Part shown: positions 33,501 to 45,569 of the stretch, in pieces | Position numbering within the stretch: position 1 is the first letter of the stretch | Layout: every line of letters begins with the position of its first letter | Assembly: GCA_037113605.1 (NCBI GenBank) | Contig: CM073737.1 | Span: 51,559,011 to 51,623,010, forward strand | DNA length: 64,000 nucleotides | Direction: 5' to 3' | DNA from: Calophaca sinica | Taxonomy: Eukaryota > Streptophyta > Magnoliopsida > Fabales > Fabaceae | The notes under the pieces: model-generated | Told to the model about the DNA's origin: nothing | The model's database searches: none | The model's input: only the letters and a program-made list of their open reading frames with translations | Translations under genes and position numbers: made by a program

Positions 33501-34099
33501 GACTAAGAAGGACAAGTATCCTTCAAGAACTAACAAGAAAGGACCCAAAAAGATATAGGTACCTAAAGATAAAATAGTCTATGTTGCAGACTTGCTTAGC
33601 AACAAAGTCAACACACCTATCTTGGTACTTAGACAGTGGATGCTCGCGTCACATGACGGGAGAAAAGCATATGTTCCAAGAACTAAGACCTAGAGAAGCT
33701 GGATTCGTTGGTTTCGGAGGAAACCAGAAAGGTAAAATAGTTGGAATTGGTCGCATAGGTGAAGGCTCTCTTCCTTCTATTGATAATGTTTTATATGTTG
33801 AAGGACTAAAACATAATCTATTGAGCATAAGTCAATTATGTGACAATGGTTATAATGTTGTCTTTACAGAAAATGGATGTTCAGTAAAAAGCAAGAATGA
33901 TGGATCTATATTCTTTACAGCAAAGAGGAAACAAAACATTTATAAAGTTGATCTTTCTGAACTTGCAAAACAAGATGTCAAGTGTCTTATGTCTGTTGAA
34001 GATGAGCAATGGATTTGGCACAAAAGATTAGGTCATGCCAATTTGAGGTTAATCTCAAAATTAAACAAGCACAATCTTGTTAGAGGTTTGCCAAATCTT
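33501..34099 (+). pseudogene. C2 protease and integrase N-terminus (cut by C3)
   Basis: Protease active-site motif LDSGCSRHMTG (~33629-33661), flap-region text GFGGNQKGKIVGIGRIG, then the pre-integrase zinc-binding helix WHKRLGHANLRLISKLN (~34015-34065). The frame reaches LPNL at 34099, where C3 enters. An in-frame TAG (~33556) lies upstream of the protease. The reading frame resumes at 45570 in the second half. Confidence 0.9.
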
Positions 34100-35572
34100 T
34101 GTTGGAATCAAGTGGATTCAGAAACAATAACCCTTAATTGTTTTGATGATAACAAAAGATTAAGAGAACAATTTATTCTCTAACATGGTTATAAGTGTGC
34201 AGAAAGTATTTATACTCAGAGAAATTTGCTTCAGAAGACTTAGTGAAATCTTGAACTTCACTCATCAAAGTCCGGCTCTGGCTCTGATTCTTGGCACATA
34301 GAATCTGGTTGGTCAACGCTCTGGAATTAGTCAACATTCTGATGTTAGTCAACACTCTGGTATATGGTGCAAGACATGATTTGACTCGGTCAAATCTGTT
34401 GGTGACCTGCTCTTTCGAAGACTCCAAATCTGTTTGGTCAACGCTCTTGTGATGGTCAACGCTCTGTTAGAGCATAGTCACAATCTGGTTGGTCAACTCT
34501 CTGGTGCAAGTCAACAATACAACAGATTCTACTTAGTGCACTCCATGAAGACTTATTGTGCTTCAACAAGAATCTGCTATGTGATAGCCCTCTCAGCTCT
34601 GTATTGAAGAATACTTGATTCTGGTGAACAGTGAAGTCTTTGAACGAAGAGCTCTGATAAGTGAAATTGAAGTACCCTGTTATACGAGGACAAGAAGAAT
34701 GTCAAAGGATAAAATCATCAAGGAAATTTGTGCTTGAAGTGTCTATATTTTGAAAAGCTCACTAAGGACAAAGTTACTGACATTGCGTATAATACTCAGA
34801 ATGCTTTTCGTCTTGAAAGCGATGTAACCTGCAAAAGCCAAAGTTCCAGGATCTGAAGCTTTGACTTCGGACAAAAAGAGACGTTGTGTCACAACAGCAC
34901 TTACAACGGCACTTTTTCAACCCTAGCTATATATCCTACCTCATACACTGAAGTAAGACAAGTATTGAGTTTTGACAAACGATCTTCAACACAGTTGTAC
35001 GCAAGCTAGCAACTTGAATATTTTCCTAAGTAGTGAGAGCATCAACATCTATCTTCTCAAACACTACCCAATCAAGAGATAGTGAGCAATCAAGAATTCA
35101 TCCAAGTCTCTGAGATCTTTGAACAAGGCACTTACTGTTTTATTCTTTCTTTAAGAAAGTTATTTTGTGCTAAAAGTATTTTCATTGTAAATCCTCTCTG
35201 AAGAGAGTTATATCTATATTGTTTCAAAACTCTTATTTGAATCAGATTTAGCCCAAGATGGTGGTATACCTTAGAGGCTCAACTGTACTGAGTCGTTCTA
35301 AGAAGTTGTGAGTATAGCCAGTTGGCAGAAATATACTCTCAAGTGTAATCAGTTGATTATAGTGGAGAAATCCTTCAAGTGAGTGAAGGGACTAGACGTA
35401 GCTATCAGGTGATAGTGAACTAGTATAAATCTCTGTGTCTCTTTCTTCTCTCTACTCTTTATTCCTTGCACAGTTCATTCAATAGTTATTTTTCTTAAAC
35501 ATTTGTATTTGCGAAAAAGTTTTTTAAAAACCCAATTCAAACCCCCCCTTTCTTGTGTTTTTGCCACGTTCA
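34100..35572 (+). repeat. C3 left LTR (1,473 bp)
   Basis: TG...CA ends; TATA-like TATATAT at 34928-34934. U3 contains a dense TTGAC/GTCAA array (34311-34516). Differs from the right LTR mainly by 1-2-base indels near 34273-34600. Confidence 0.95.
34311..34516 (+). promoter_or_regulatory. W-box-like array in the C3 left LTR
   Basis: Nine TTGAC cores (as GTCAA or TTGAC) start near 34312, 34330, 34349, 34381, 34389, 34437, 34455, 34492 and 34510, about 410-620 bp upstream of the TATA-like box. TTGAC(C/T) is the core bound by WRKY transcription factors. Several are embedded in a GGTCAACGCTCTGG-like repeat. A regulatory role is inferred from density only. Confidence 0.6.
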
Positions 35573-35574
35573 AT

Positions 35575-35586
35575 TGGTACCAGAGC
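35575..35586 (+). other. C3 primer-binding site (tRNA-Met)
   Basis: TGGTACCAGAGC starts two bases after the LTR end and is complementary to initiator tRNA-Met with one difference from the usual TGGTATCAGAGC. Confidence 0.92.
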
Positions 35587-35642
35587 TCGGCCTCTTGGTT
35601 GAGCACTTAACAGTGTGAGAGGAAAAGATCCTATACTATCCT

Positions 35643-37200
35643 ATGGCAAGCAACGAACCCGGTGGTCACGTTAACCGTCCCCCTTTGTTCACTGGATCTA
35701 ACTATGACTCTTTGGAAAGATAAAGTGAAAAACTTTTTCGAATCTCAACAGTTTGAACTTTGGGATATGGTTCAAAACAAAGACACGTAACTGGGCCTGA
35801 CTCCAAAAGAAATCCTATTCCTAGGGAGTCTTGGGTGATGATCATAAAGGAATATACCTTGCACCAAAAAGCAAGATACTTTCTTGTATGTGCTATCTCT
35901 GAAAAAGAGTTTGAGAAATGTGGTAATAACAAAGATCGCCAAAGAAATTTGGGACTCACTGCTTTAGCCTATGAGGGTACTTCCCAGTACAAGAAACCAA
36001 GGCTAATATCTTGGTTAGACAATATGAACTCTTCAAGATGGAAGAGGATGAAAGCATCAAAACTATGTTTGGAAGATTTCAAACATTAGTTCATGGCTTG
36101 AAGGTTCTCAAGAAAAGCTATACTACTGCCGACCATGTTAAGAAAATCTTGAGAAGTCTCACAAAGAGATGGAGACCCAAAGTCACGGCTATTCAAGAAG
36201 CCAAGGACTTGAATGAATTACGACTTGAAGATCTTTTGAGTTCACTAAGAGCTCACGAGCTTGAGCTTGAGGAAGAAGAACCTCCCAAGAAAACTAAGAC
36301 CAATGCTTTAAAATCCTCACACAAAGCATCTACTTCTAAAGCTCTCCAAGTCGAACTTGACAGCGACAAAGATTCATCTCAAGAGAGTAGTGAAGATCTT
36401 GACGATGAAATTTCCTTAATATCAAGGAAGATTCAACGCATGATGAAAAGCAAAGGAAGGTTTAGAAGAAAGTTCCTAAGAAGGACTCAAGGAAAAACAC
36501 GACTCAAAAGAAAAGAAGGACTTGAGGACAAAAGCCAAGTCACTTGCTATGAATGCAAGAAACCTGGCCACTACAAGTCAGAATGTCCACAACTTGAGAA
36601 ATCAAGGAAAGGTGGCTTTAAGGGTAAGAAGAAGAAGAGTCTCATGGCTACATGGGATGATTCTGAGTCATCATCGGATGATGATGATGAAGAACAGGCC
36701 AACATGGCTCTTATGGCCAATATAGAGTCAAACAGTGAAGAAGAAGAACAAGAAGAGGTAAATTCTAACATTTCTTCTAATATTCAATTAGCCTTTGATG
36801 AACTGTTAGACGAGTCTTCCAAACTCAACAATGAGTATAAATCCTTGAAAAAGAGATTTTCAAATCTTCAAAAACAATTTCAAATACTCACTGAGGAGAA
36901 TGAAAAACTCAAAACTCAAAACCACCGATTAGTGAGTAACAGTTCCAGCAGTAAGGAATCAGTAGAATGCAACTCTTCAAAATATGAAGAGGGATTTCAA
37001 AAATTTCTTGCTGAATGTGTCACACGTAGTAAACAAGCATCTATGATTTGGGGCGTAAGCCAAAATGGTAAAAAGGGTCTTGGTTACAAACCAGAAGAAC
37101 CCACCTTTCAAAATATACATTTGGAAACCAAGGATACTAATAATCATAGTATTTGTTTGCTTTGTACTTTCTGCAATCGGAAGGGGACACATTAGAAATG
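35643..37200 (+). pseudogene. C3 gag (broken in its first third)
   Basis: ATG at 35643 (MASNEPGGHVNRPPLFTG). Small indels near 35708, 35935 and 35980 shift the frame. From 36011 it is open for 394 codons: MVRQYELFKMEEDESIKTMF, the CCHC knuckle CYECKKPGHYKSEC (~36546-36587), an acidic Ser/Asp/Glu stretch, a coiled-coil-like segment (NNEYKSLKKRFSNLQKQFQI) and a second knuckle CTFCNRKGHIRNAC whose frame is broken by one extra G (~37185). Function as for C2 Gag. Confidence 0.9.
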
Positions 37201-37218
37201 CATGTTATGAACTGAAAA

Positions 37219-40200
37219 ATGAGAAGGACAAGTCTCCTTCTAGAACTAACAAAAGAGGACCCAAAAAGATTTGGGTACCTAAGGACAAGATTGTCTATGT
37301 TGCAGATTTGCTTAGCAACAGAGTTAAGACACCAGTCCTGGTTCTTAGACAGTGGGTGCTCACGACACATGACGGGAGAAAGGCGTATGTTCCAAGATCT
37401 TCAACTTAAAGAAGGTGGAAATGTTGGTTTTGGAGGAAACCAAAAAGGTAAAATCATTGGTTGTGGAAGAATTGGTGAGAAATTTCTACCCTCTATTGAT
37501 AATGTTTTATTGGTTGACGGCCTGAACCATAACTTACTAAGTATAAGTCAATTATGCGATAGTGGTTATGATGTTGCCTTTAACAATAATGAATGTATAG
37601 CCAAAAGCAAAAAGGACGGATCCATTTTCTTTAGAGCAAAGAGAAAGAACAATATTTATAAAATCAAACTTTCTGAGTTGGCTGATCAAAATGTAAAATG
37701 CTTTTTGTCAATTGATGAAGAGCAATGGATCTGGCACAAGAGACTTGGTCATGCTAGCTTGAGGTTAATCTCAAAGCTTAACAAGAAAGGACTTGTTAAA
37801 GGCTTACCAAATCTCAAGTACAAATCGATGCTCTTTGTGAAGCATGTCAAAAAGGAAACAAACGAAATCTTCTTTTAATTCCAAAATATTGTTTCCACCT
37901 CAAGGCCACTTGAGCTTTTACATTTAGATTTATTTGGACCAACCAGGCGCCTCTGCATGCGGAAAGAAATATGGTCTAGTCATTGTCGATGACTATACTA
38001 GATGGACATGGGTAAAATTCTTAACCCACAAGGATGAGTCTTTTACAAGAGTGTTTTCCGTGATTCGCAAACAAGTGCAAAATGAAAAAGGTTTTTGTAT
38101 TACTACTATTAGAAGTGATCATGGTGGTGAATTTGAAAATGAATCCTTTCAAAACTTCTGTGAAGAAAATGGTATTTTTCATAACTTTTCATCCCCTAGA
38201 ACACCACAACAAAATGGTGTTGTAGAAAGGAAAAATAGATCTTTGCAAGAAATGGCCAGAACCATGATTCACGAAACAAATATTGCTAAGCACTTTTAGG
38301 CGAAGCGGTAAACATCAGATGTTACATTCAAAATAGAATCTATATTAGACCTATCTTGAATAAGACTCCTTATGAATTATGGAAAGGAAGAAAACCCAAC
38401 ATTTCATATTTTCATCAATTTGGGTGTGACTGCTTTGTTTTGAATACAAAGGATAGTCTAGGAAAATTTGACTCTAAATCACATAGAGCTATCTTTTTGG
38501 GATATTCTGAACGCTCTAAAGCATACAAAATATACAACAAAGAAACATTAGTTGTTGATGAATCTATGCATGTAAGATTTGATGATAAAAAGCCTGACAA
38601 TGACACGTCAGAGCTAGATGAAGTTTTTACAGATTCTGAGATAAACAAGGAAACAAGAGTTGATATCACAAGTCGACTCTGGTGATGTTTCGGTGTGATC
38701 TCTGGTGAAGTCTCACAGTCTTGAGTCCGTGATAAGGAAATAATCATATCAGACTGGAAGTTCAAACCACATCACCCAAAGGACCAAATCATTGGTGAAC
38801 CTAGTGATAAAGTCAGAACAAGATCCTCTTTGAGAGAACACTCTGACCTGGCCTTACTCTCTGAGATAGAGCCAAAAACAATTGATGAAGCCCTTACTGA
38901 TGATGGTTGGATCATTGCTATGCAAGAAGAGCTAAATCAATTTCAAAGGAACGATGTGTGGAAGCTTGTGCCTCCTCCAGAGGACAAGTTAGCCATTGGA
39001 ACCAAGTGGGTTTTCAGAAACAAACTTGATGAAGATGGCAAAGTGGTAAGGAACAAGGCTCGACTTGTTGCACAAGGTTACTCACAAGAGGAAGGTATTG
39101 ATTATACTGAAACCTTTGCTCCTGTAGCTAGACTTGAAGCTATTAGAATATTACTCTCTTATGCTGCACATCATGGCATTACTTTGTACCAAATGGATGT
39201 AAAAAGTGCATTTTTAAATGGTTTCATAAATGAGGAAGTGTTTGTGAAACAACCACCTGGTTTTGAAGATACTGAGTTTCCTGAACATGTTTTCAAACTT
39301 AAAAAGGCACTTTATGGTCTTAAACAAGCTCCAAGAGCCTGGTATGATAGATTGAGTTCCTTTTTAATGTCAAATGGTTTTGAAAGAGGACAGGTGGATA
39401 CAACTCTCTTTAGAAAATCATCTAAAAAGCATTTCATTGTAGTTCAAATTTATGTAGATGATATTATCTTTGGTGCTACTAATGAGTCTCTTTGCAAAGA
39501 ATTCTCTAAGCTTATGCAGAATGAATTTGAGATGAGTATGATGGGAGAACTAAAATTCTTCCTTGGCATTCAAATAAAACAATGTCAAGATGGAACTTAT
39601 ATCCATCGACTAAGTATGTGAAAGAAGCTGTGAAGAAGTTCAAGCTAGAGGAAACCAAACCTATGAGCACACCAATGCATCCAACATGTGCTCTTGGCAA
39701 AGATGAATCAAGTAAAAAGGTAGACCAAAAGGTATATAGAGGTATGATTGGTTCACTCCTCTATCTTACAGCCTCAAGGCCTGATATTATGTTTAGTGTG
39801 TGCTTATGTGCAAGATTTCAATCGATCCTAGAGAATCTCACTTAATCATGCGGTTAAAAGGATATTTAGGTATCTTAAAGGAACTACTAATCTTGCTTTG
39901 CTTTATAAGAACTCAGATGATTACAAGTTAGTAGGTTTCGTGATGCCGACTTTCTTTGGAGACAATTGAAAGGAAAAGCACAAGTGGTGGTCGCCAATTT
40001 CTTGGAGCAAATCTGGTCTCTTGGTCCAAAGAAAAGACAAAGCACAATTGCACTATCAACAGCAGAAGCTGAGTACATATCTGCTGCAAGCTGTAGCTCA
40101 CAACTACTTTGGATGAAGTATCAACTTGAGGACTATCAGATTAAAGAGAGTAAAATCCCTATATACTGTAATAATACTTCTGCTATATGCTTGACTAAAA

Positions 40201-40396
40201 ACCCTATTTTGCATTCTCGAGCCAAACATATTGAAATTAAACATCATTTTATTAGAGACTATGTTCAGAAAGGGATTCTTGAAATTAAATTTATTGATCT
40301 TGACCATCAATGGGCGTATATCTTTACAACACCCCTCGCTGAAGATAGATTCAACTTTATAAGAAAGAACTTGAATTTCCTTCTTATAAAGGAATA
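37219..40396 (+). pseudogene. C3 pol: protease, integrase, RT, RNase H (broken)
   Basis: 37219-37878 has the protease LDSGCSRHMTG and the integrase zinc-binding WHKRLGHASLRLISKLN. Integrase core 37934-38299 shows VDDYTRWTWVKF, IRSDHGGEFENE and NGVVERKNRSLQE; its C-terminal part is 38356-38685 (TPYELWKGRKPNISYFHQFG). RT 38830-39621 has NDVWKLVPPPEDKLAIGTKW, YQMDVKSAFLNGFI, LYGLKQAPRAWYDRL and the catalytic YVDDIIFGA. After a frameshift at ~39605, RT/RNase H continues (39582-39845 and 39966-40396) with STAEAEYISAASCSSQLLWM and HSRAKHIEIKHHFIRDYVQK. About six stops or frameshifts in all. Confidence 0.92.
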
Positions 40397-40416
40397 GGTG
40401 TTTGATCTGAATATAG

Positions 40417-40625
40417 ATGACTCTGTTTGACAAGTTGACTCTGTTTGAATATAGTTGACTCTGTTTGACTAAGTTGACTCTGTTTGAATATAGTTGACTC
40501 TGTTTGACTATGTTGACTCTGTTTGAATATAGTTGACTCTGTTTGACTATGTTGACTCTGTTTGAATAAAGTTGACTCTGTTTGACTAATTGACTCTGTT
40601 TGATTTGTTTGACTTGTTGACTCTG
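40417..40625 (+). repeat. C3 post-pol minisatellite rich in TTGACT
   Basis: About 16 TTGAC cores in ~210 bp, within a unit like GTTGACTCTGTTTGAATATA alternating with GTTGACTCTGTTTGACTA. It lies between the end of pol (40396) and the env-like ORF (41049). It shares the TTGAC core, and the CTCTG neighbour, with the LTR array. Confidence 0.9.
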
Positions 40626-41048
40626 CTTGAGTGTGTTGGCTATGTCGTAGTTAAATCATTGATTATCTTATCTCGTTATATTCTTTTCATTAACTGTTCG
40701 TATGATCCTTATATAGGTGTCTCTGGGAATCTAAAGTACACGTGTCTCTCCGAGACTGGTTGATGCGTTAGTGATTGACATTTGCTTTTACTGAGTCATA
40801 ATTGCTTTTCTTGGAAATGACAATTTTATCGCCTCTTTAATTTTGTGATTACACGTATTGAAAAAGACAAATTTTTTCAAAATTCATTTCAAATCAAGCA
40901 TAATGCTTAAACTTCTCGAACACGTTTATAACCCACTCACTCACTCACTCACATCACCCACTACTCACTCTATCTCTCAAAAGAAGTCTACACTTTTCAA
41001 CCCTAAACCCCTTTCATCTTCGCACTCTGTGTTTCTCCGATTTCAACA

Positions 41049-43634
41049 ATGGTCGCTCCACAACAACCACTGCAAGTTCAAGTTCCTGAAGAAGAGCGTA
41101 GGTAACGCTGGAAAATCTTCAACCCTCGACCTCAAAGTGTTGGTGGAACACGGCTAAGGTTTGAGGATATGGCAAATGAAGGATACGACTTCAGAGCAGA
41201 CTTCATTGACATGGGGATAATGGATTTCTTCTACATGACCAACTCAGTCTATGAGAATCTGGTGAAGGAGTTCTGGACTTATGCTTGGAGTAAAGATAAG
41301 ACCATTCTGAGTCATGTTCAAGGCAGGCGTATTGTGGTCACTCAGGACCTAATTGCTGAAGTCACCCATTGCCCTAATGATGGAGCTGTTGAAACCGCTG
41401 GTTGGGAAAAGGATGCTGGTGGCTGGGATGTTGTAAATGAGACTATCTATGAGAAGCCTGGAGGGACCAAGGCCGTGGAAATGAAGAACAGATTTCGAGC
41501 ACTTTTCAGAATCATCATGAATTGCTTGGTGCCCAAATCTGGCTCTGTGGATACTGTCAGCAGTACCCACAAGTTCATAATGTGGAATTATGAACTCAAA
41601 GCTAAGATCAACCTTCCACAGATAATTTTTGAACATCTGCGAAGAGACTTAATGTACTCCAGAAAAGGGAAATATATGAATATCCCTTATGGAAAGTCAT
41701 TGTCGTGAATCATGGAGAATCAAGGGCTTATAAATCTTCTTCAAGGTCTCAACACCTTGGAAGCGTGGCTTGCCCTGAAAACGATGGTGATTCCTATTCT
41801 CTTCGCACAATCTAAGGAGAATGGGACTCCTTTCCAAGAAGGCTATTGTCGCAATTCGCAAGGTGAAGAAGGAGCAAGGAAGAAAGTTGTGAAGAAGGGA
41901 AGAAGATTGTGGTGGACTCTGGTGTCTCTCTTTGGACCAACCGGAAGGGTCACTTTCGAAGCCGCAGGCATTCACATTGCCTCGAAACCCCTCACCACTC
42001 TCCCAAAGAAGACTCGCATGCATGCCCTCTACGCTACAGAGGAACAAGAAGAGAAGAAAGTGGAGATTGATCAAATGATAAGGAAAGGATAGAGGAAACA
42101 CGATCAGATCATGAAGCAAGCTCGGCTGCAGGCCTTGTCCAACGTGAGACCTTTGCACCCCCAGGTTCGTGCTCCTACCTCGACCCTCGAGTGGCTATTC
42201 CCGCCGAGCCCGCCTGTTGATCCTGCTCGAAACCACCCTTGAAAAGGATACACAAGGTTGGAGATGCCCTCGCCGCAAAAAGGAAGAAGGTACTTGATAA
42301 GGTAGTTGATTTATATGATACTACTTATCAACTGGTTCCTGCTCGCCGCTTCTACTGTTGTTGAACTCCTCCATCTCGACCCATTAATCCAACACCCCAA
42401 CTGCTTCGCACCTAAACCAACACCTACTCCAAAACCCACACCACAAATGTAAACAACCATATATACCTACCAAAAAGCCCTTGCCCACTTTACCCTCGCA
42501 CTCTCTTCATCCGATGAAGATGATGTTGCTCCTCGAGGACTAGACAAAGACCTCAACCACAGTTCAAATTCCTATATTGAACCTTTAGCCTCTTTACCCC
42601 CAAACTCCACTATACCTCAAACCGAAACTACACCTCCATCATCTCCTCTACAAACCCAAACACCTTCACCACCTAAATCACCACCCAAACCAGCTTCTCC
42701 ACCTAGACCCGCTTCACCCTCACCAACGACTGCACCTCAACATACCCTGTGAGATCGAGCCCATTTCGAGGAACCTGAATCTGAGTCCAGGGTTCAAGAG
42801 TCTTCATCTCTTGAATCTGCAATATGGTTGTGTGTGAAGCTCAACCTCTTCGCATTTTGCAACCTCTCCTCGACTCCTCTTTCGTAATTCCCATAATGGT
42901 ACCCTTCATGTCTCAATCGTTTTCCTCCAAATTCTCATCTCCAAGGAGAACCAGAATCTGCTGTCGAACCGATTCGTAATCTTTCTTCAATCGACTTTGA
43001 GGTAGAGATCATTGAGCCACCGCCACTTCTCCTCATCGCACCCCTGGACCTCTCGAGCCTGGTCTTCGGGAACCAAGAATTGTGCCCAACGTTCTTCCAA
43101 ATCTAATTGGTAGCATTGAATACTTCAAAGCCGCAAGATACAGAGGAATCTCGCTTCGGGGTTTCCTTGGAGAAGACAGATTGATGAAGTAGTCAATGAT
43201 CTTCACAAGAAGATCGGTATGAGAACCGGGTGTCTGTGGAACACTTGGTTTGACAAGCACAGGCAAGAACAAGAAGAAAGAAATAGGAGATGGCATGCCG
43301 CCTCAAATGGAGAGTTCCTCCAAGAGAAGAGGTCAATGTTGTTTGGGAACCTGAACCTCTTCCTCCTCCTCGCCCTCCTACTCCTCCAAGAGAACTCAGT
43401 AACACCTCCTCCAGATCCTACCGCAATGGTTGTTCAACCATCCTCATCCGCTCTGCCTCTACAAGCCAATCAAGAGTGATACCGGCGAAGTATATGACAA
43501 ACTTGTGGATGATAGCAACAAATTCAACAAGTTTATGTAAGCCTCTCAACAACACTCTGAAACTACTGATCGCAGGCTTGACTGGCTGAGTACTTTACTA
43601 CAGCAAGTTTTGGAGAAGATGGACAAGCCCTAGA
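41049..43634 (+). pseudogene. C3 env-like ORF (broken)
   Basis: An ATG at 41049 (MVAPQQPLQVQVPEEERR) opens a frame with an early stop. 41169-41708 (179 codons) carries DFFYMTNSVYENLVKEFWTY and RIVVTQDLIAEVTHCPNDG, the conserved part of plant retroelement post-pol proteins also annotated as a putative plant transposon protein domain. Then come KVVKKGRRLWW-type basic text, Pro-rich low complexity (42180-42760), and a C-terminal helix (DRRLDWLSTLLQQVLEKMDK) ending at 43634. Many stops and frameshifts. These proteins are called env-like by position; no membrane-fusion role has been shown, and I see no clear signal peptide. Confidence 0.7.
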
Positions 43635-44102
43635 AAACCTTAGGCTTTTTACCTTTTAGTTTTCTCCCTTTTGATAGATTTTCTTCGAGTTTGTTTTTGT
43701 TTATTTACTCACTCTGTGATCATTTCTAATGAAATTTATTTATGACACTTAAAAGTTTTCTCTTTATCTTTCTTTATACTGTTTTGACTGTGATGTTCTT
43801 TATTTCTGTCTTAACTTTTTGTCTGATGACAAAAGGGGGAGAAGAATATAGAGAGTATAAAGCAATTGATGAACCTAGTGTATCAACCAAGTGTCATCAT
43901 GCATACATTATGTGTTCTGATTAATATATTCCTGTATGCTCTGAAACTTATATGCTGTAATATCTTATGCTCTGTTACACTTAGAAATATTTATATGTGC
44001 TTAATTCAGGAGGAGCCTCTGAAATCATCTGAATAAATATTTTTTTTAAAAGAAAAATTGTTCATCAATATATGTATTTGTCATCATCAAAAAGGGGGAG
44101 AT
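43635..44102 (+). other. C3 3' untranslated region with two purine tracts
   Basis: GACAAAAGGGGGAGAAGAA at ~43828 is an internal copy and ATCAAAAAGGGGGAGAT (to 44102) abuts the right LTR as the functional PPT. Multiple PPT copies are a Sirevirus feature. Confidence 0.85.
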
Positions 44103-45564
44103 TGTTGGAATCAAGTGGATTCAGAAACAATAACCCTTAATTGTTTTGATGATAACAAAAGATTAAGAGAACAATTTATTCTCTAACATGGTTATAAGTG
44201 TGCAGAAAGTATTTATACTCAGAGAAATTTGCTTCAGAAGACTTAGTGAAATCTTGAACTTCACTCATCAAAGTCCGGCCTCGCTCGATTCTTGGCACAT
44301 AGAATCTGGTTGGTCAACGCCTGGAATTAGTCAACATTCGATGTTAGTCAACACTGGTATATGGTGCAAGACATGATTTGACTCGGTCAAATCTGCTGGT
44401 GACCGCTTCTTCGAAGACTCCAACTGTTTGGTCAACGCTCTTGTGATGGTCAACGCCTGTTAGAGCATAGTCACAATCTGGTTGGTCAACTCTCCGTGCA
44501 AGTCAACAATACAACAGATTCTACTTAGTGCACTCCATGAAGACTTATTGTGCTTCAACAAGAATCGCTATGTGATAGCCCTCTCACTCTGTATTGAAGA
44601 ATACTTGATTCTGGTGAACAGTGAAGTCTTTGAACGAAGAGCTCTGATAAGTGAAATTGAAGTACCCTGTTATACGAGGACAAGAAGAATGTCAAAGGAT
44701 AAAATCATCAAGGAAATTTGTGCTTGAAGTGTCTATATTTTGAAAAGCTCACTAAGGACAAAGTTACTGACATTGCGTATAATACTCAGAATGCTTTTCG
44801 TCTTGAAAGCGACGTAACCTGCAAAAGCCAAAGTTCCAGGATCTGAAGCTTTGACTTCGGACAAAAAGAGACGTTGTGTCACAACAGCACTTACAACGGC
44901 ACTTTTTCAACCCTAGCTATATATCCTACCTCATACACTGAAGTAAGACAAGTATTGAGTTTTGACAAACGATCTTCAACACAGTTGTACGCAAGCTAGC
45001 AACTTGAATATTTTCCTAAGTAGTGAGAGCATCAACATCTATCTTCTCAAACACTACCCAATCAAGAGACAGTGAGCAATCAAGAATTCATCCAAGTCTC
45101 TGAGATCTTTGAACAAGGCACTTACTGTTTTATTCTTTCTTTAAGAAAGTTATTTTGTGCTAAAAGTATTTTCATTGTAAATCCTCTCTGAAGAGAGTTA
45201 TCTCTATATTGTTTCAAAACTCTTATTTGAATCTATACTTAGCCCAGTAGTGGCTGTATACCTTAGAGGCTCAACTGTACTGAGTCGTTCTAAGAAGTTG
45301 TGAGTATAGCCAGTTGGCAGAAATATACTCTCAAGTGTAATCAGTTGATTATAGTGGAGAAATCCTTCAAGTGAGTGAAGGGACTAGACGTAGCTATCAG
45401 GTGATAGTGAACTAGTATAAATCTCTGTGTCTCTTTCTTCTCTATACTCTTTATTCCTTGCATAGTTCATTCAATAGTTATTTTTCTTAAACATTTGTAT
45501 TTGCGAAAAAGTTTTTTAAAAACCCAATTCAAACCCCCCCTTTCTTGTGTTTTTGCCACGTTCA
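44103..45564 (+). repeat. C3 right LTR (1,462 bp)
   Basis: Matches the left LTR with few substitutions, but has about ten 1-2-base deletions concentrated in 44278-44590. TATA-like TATATAT at 44918-44924. TTGAC array retained at 44312-44505. Ends CACGTTCA before ATCTT. Confidence 0.95.
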
Positions 45565-45569
45565 ATCTT

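Larger units (their letters stand above)
34100..45564 (+). mobile_element. C3: Sirevirus-type Ty1/copia retrotransposon, 11.5 kb
   Basis: Full-length element: LTRs 34100-35572 (1,473 bp) and 44103-45564 (1,462 bp), starting TGTTGGAATC and ending CACGTTCA. A perfect target duplication ATCTT flanks it (34095-34099, 45565-45569). PBS TGGTACCAGAGC. Then gag, protease, integrase, RT, RNase H, a TTGACT minisatellite, an env-like ORF and two purine tracts. It interrupts the integrase of C2. Coding regions are broken by many small indels, several of which may be assembly errors. Confidence 0.96.

Noticed and set aside
43219..43589. Two overlapping 86-99-codon frames near the end of C3
   Set aside because: They are alternative frames of the broken env-like ORF rather than separate genes.
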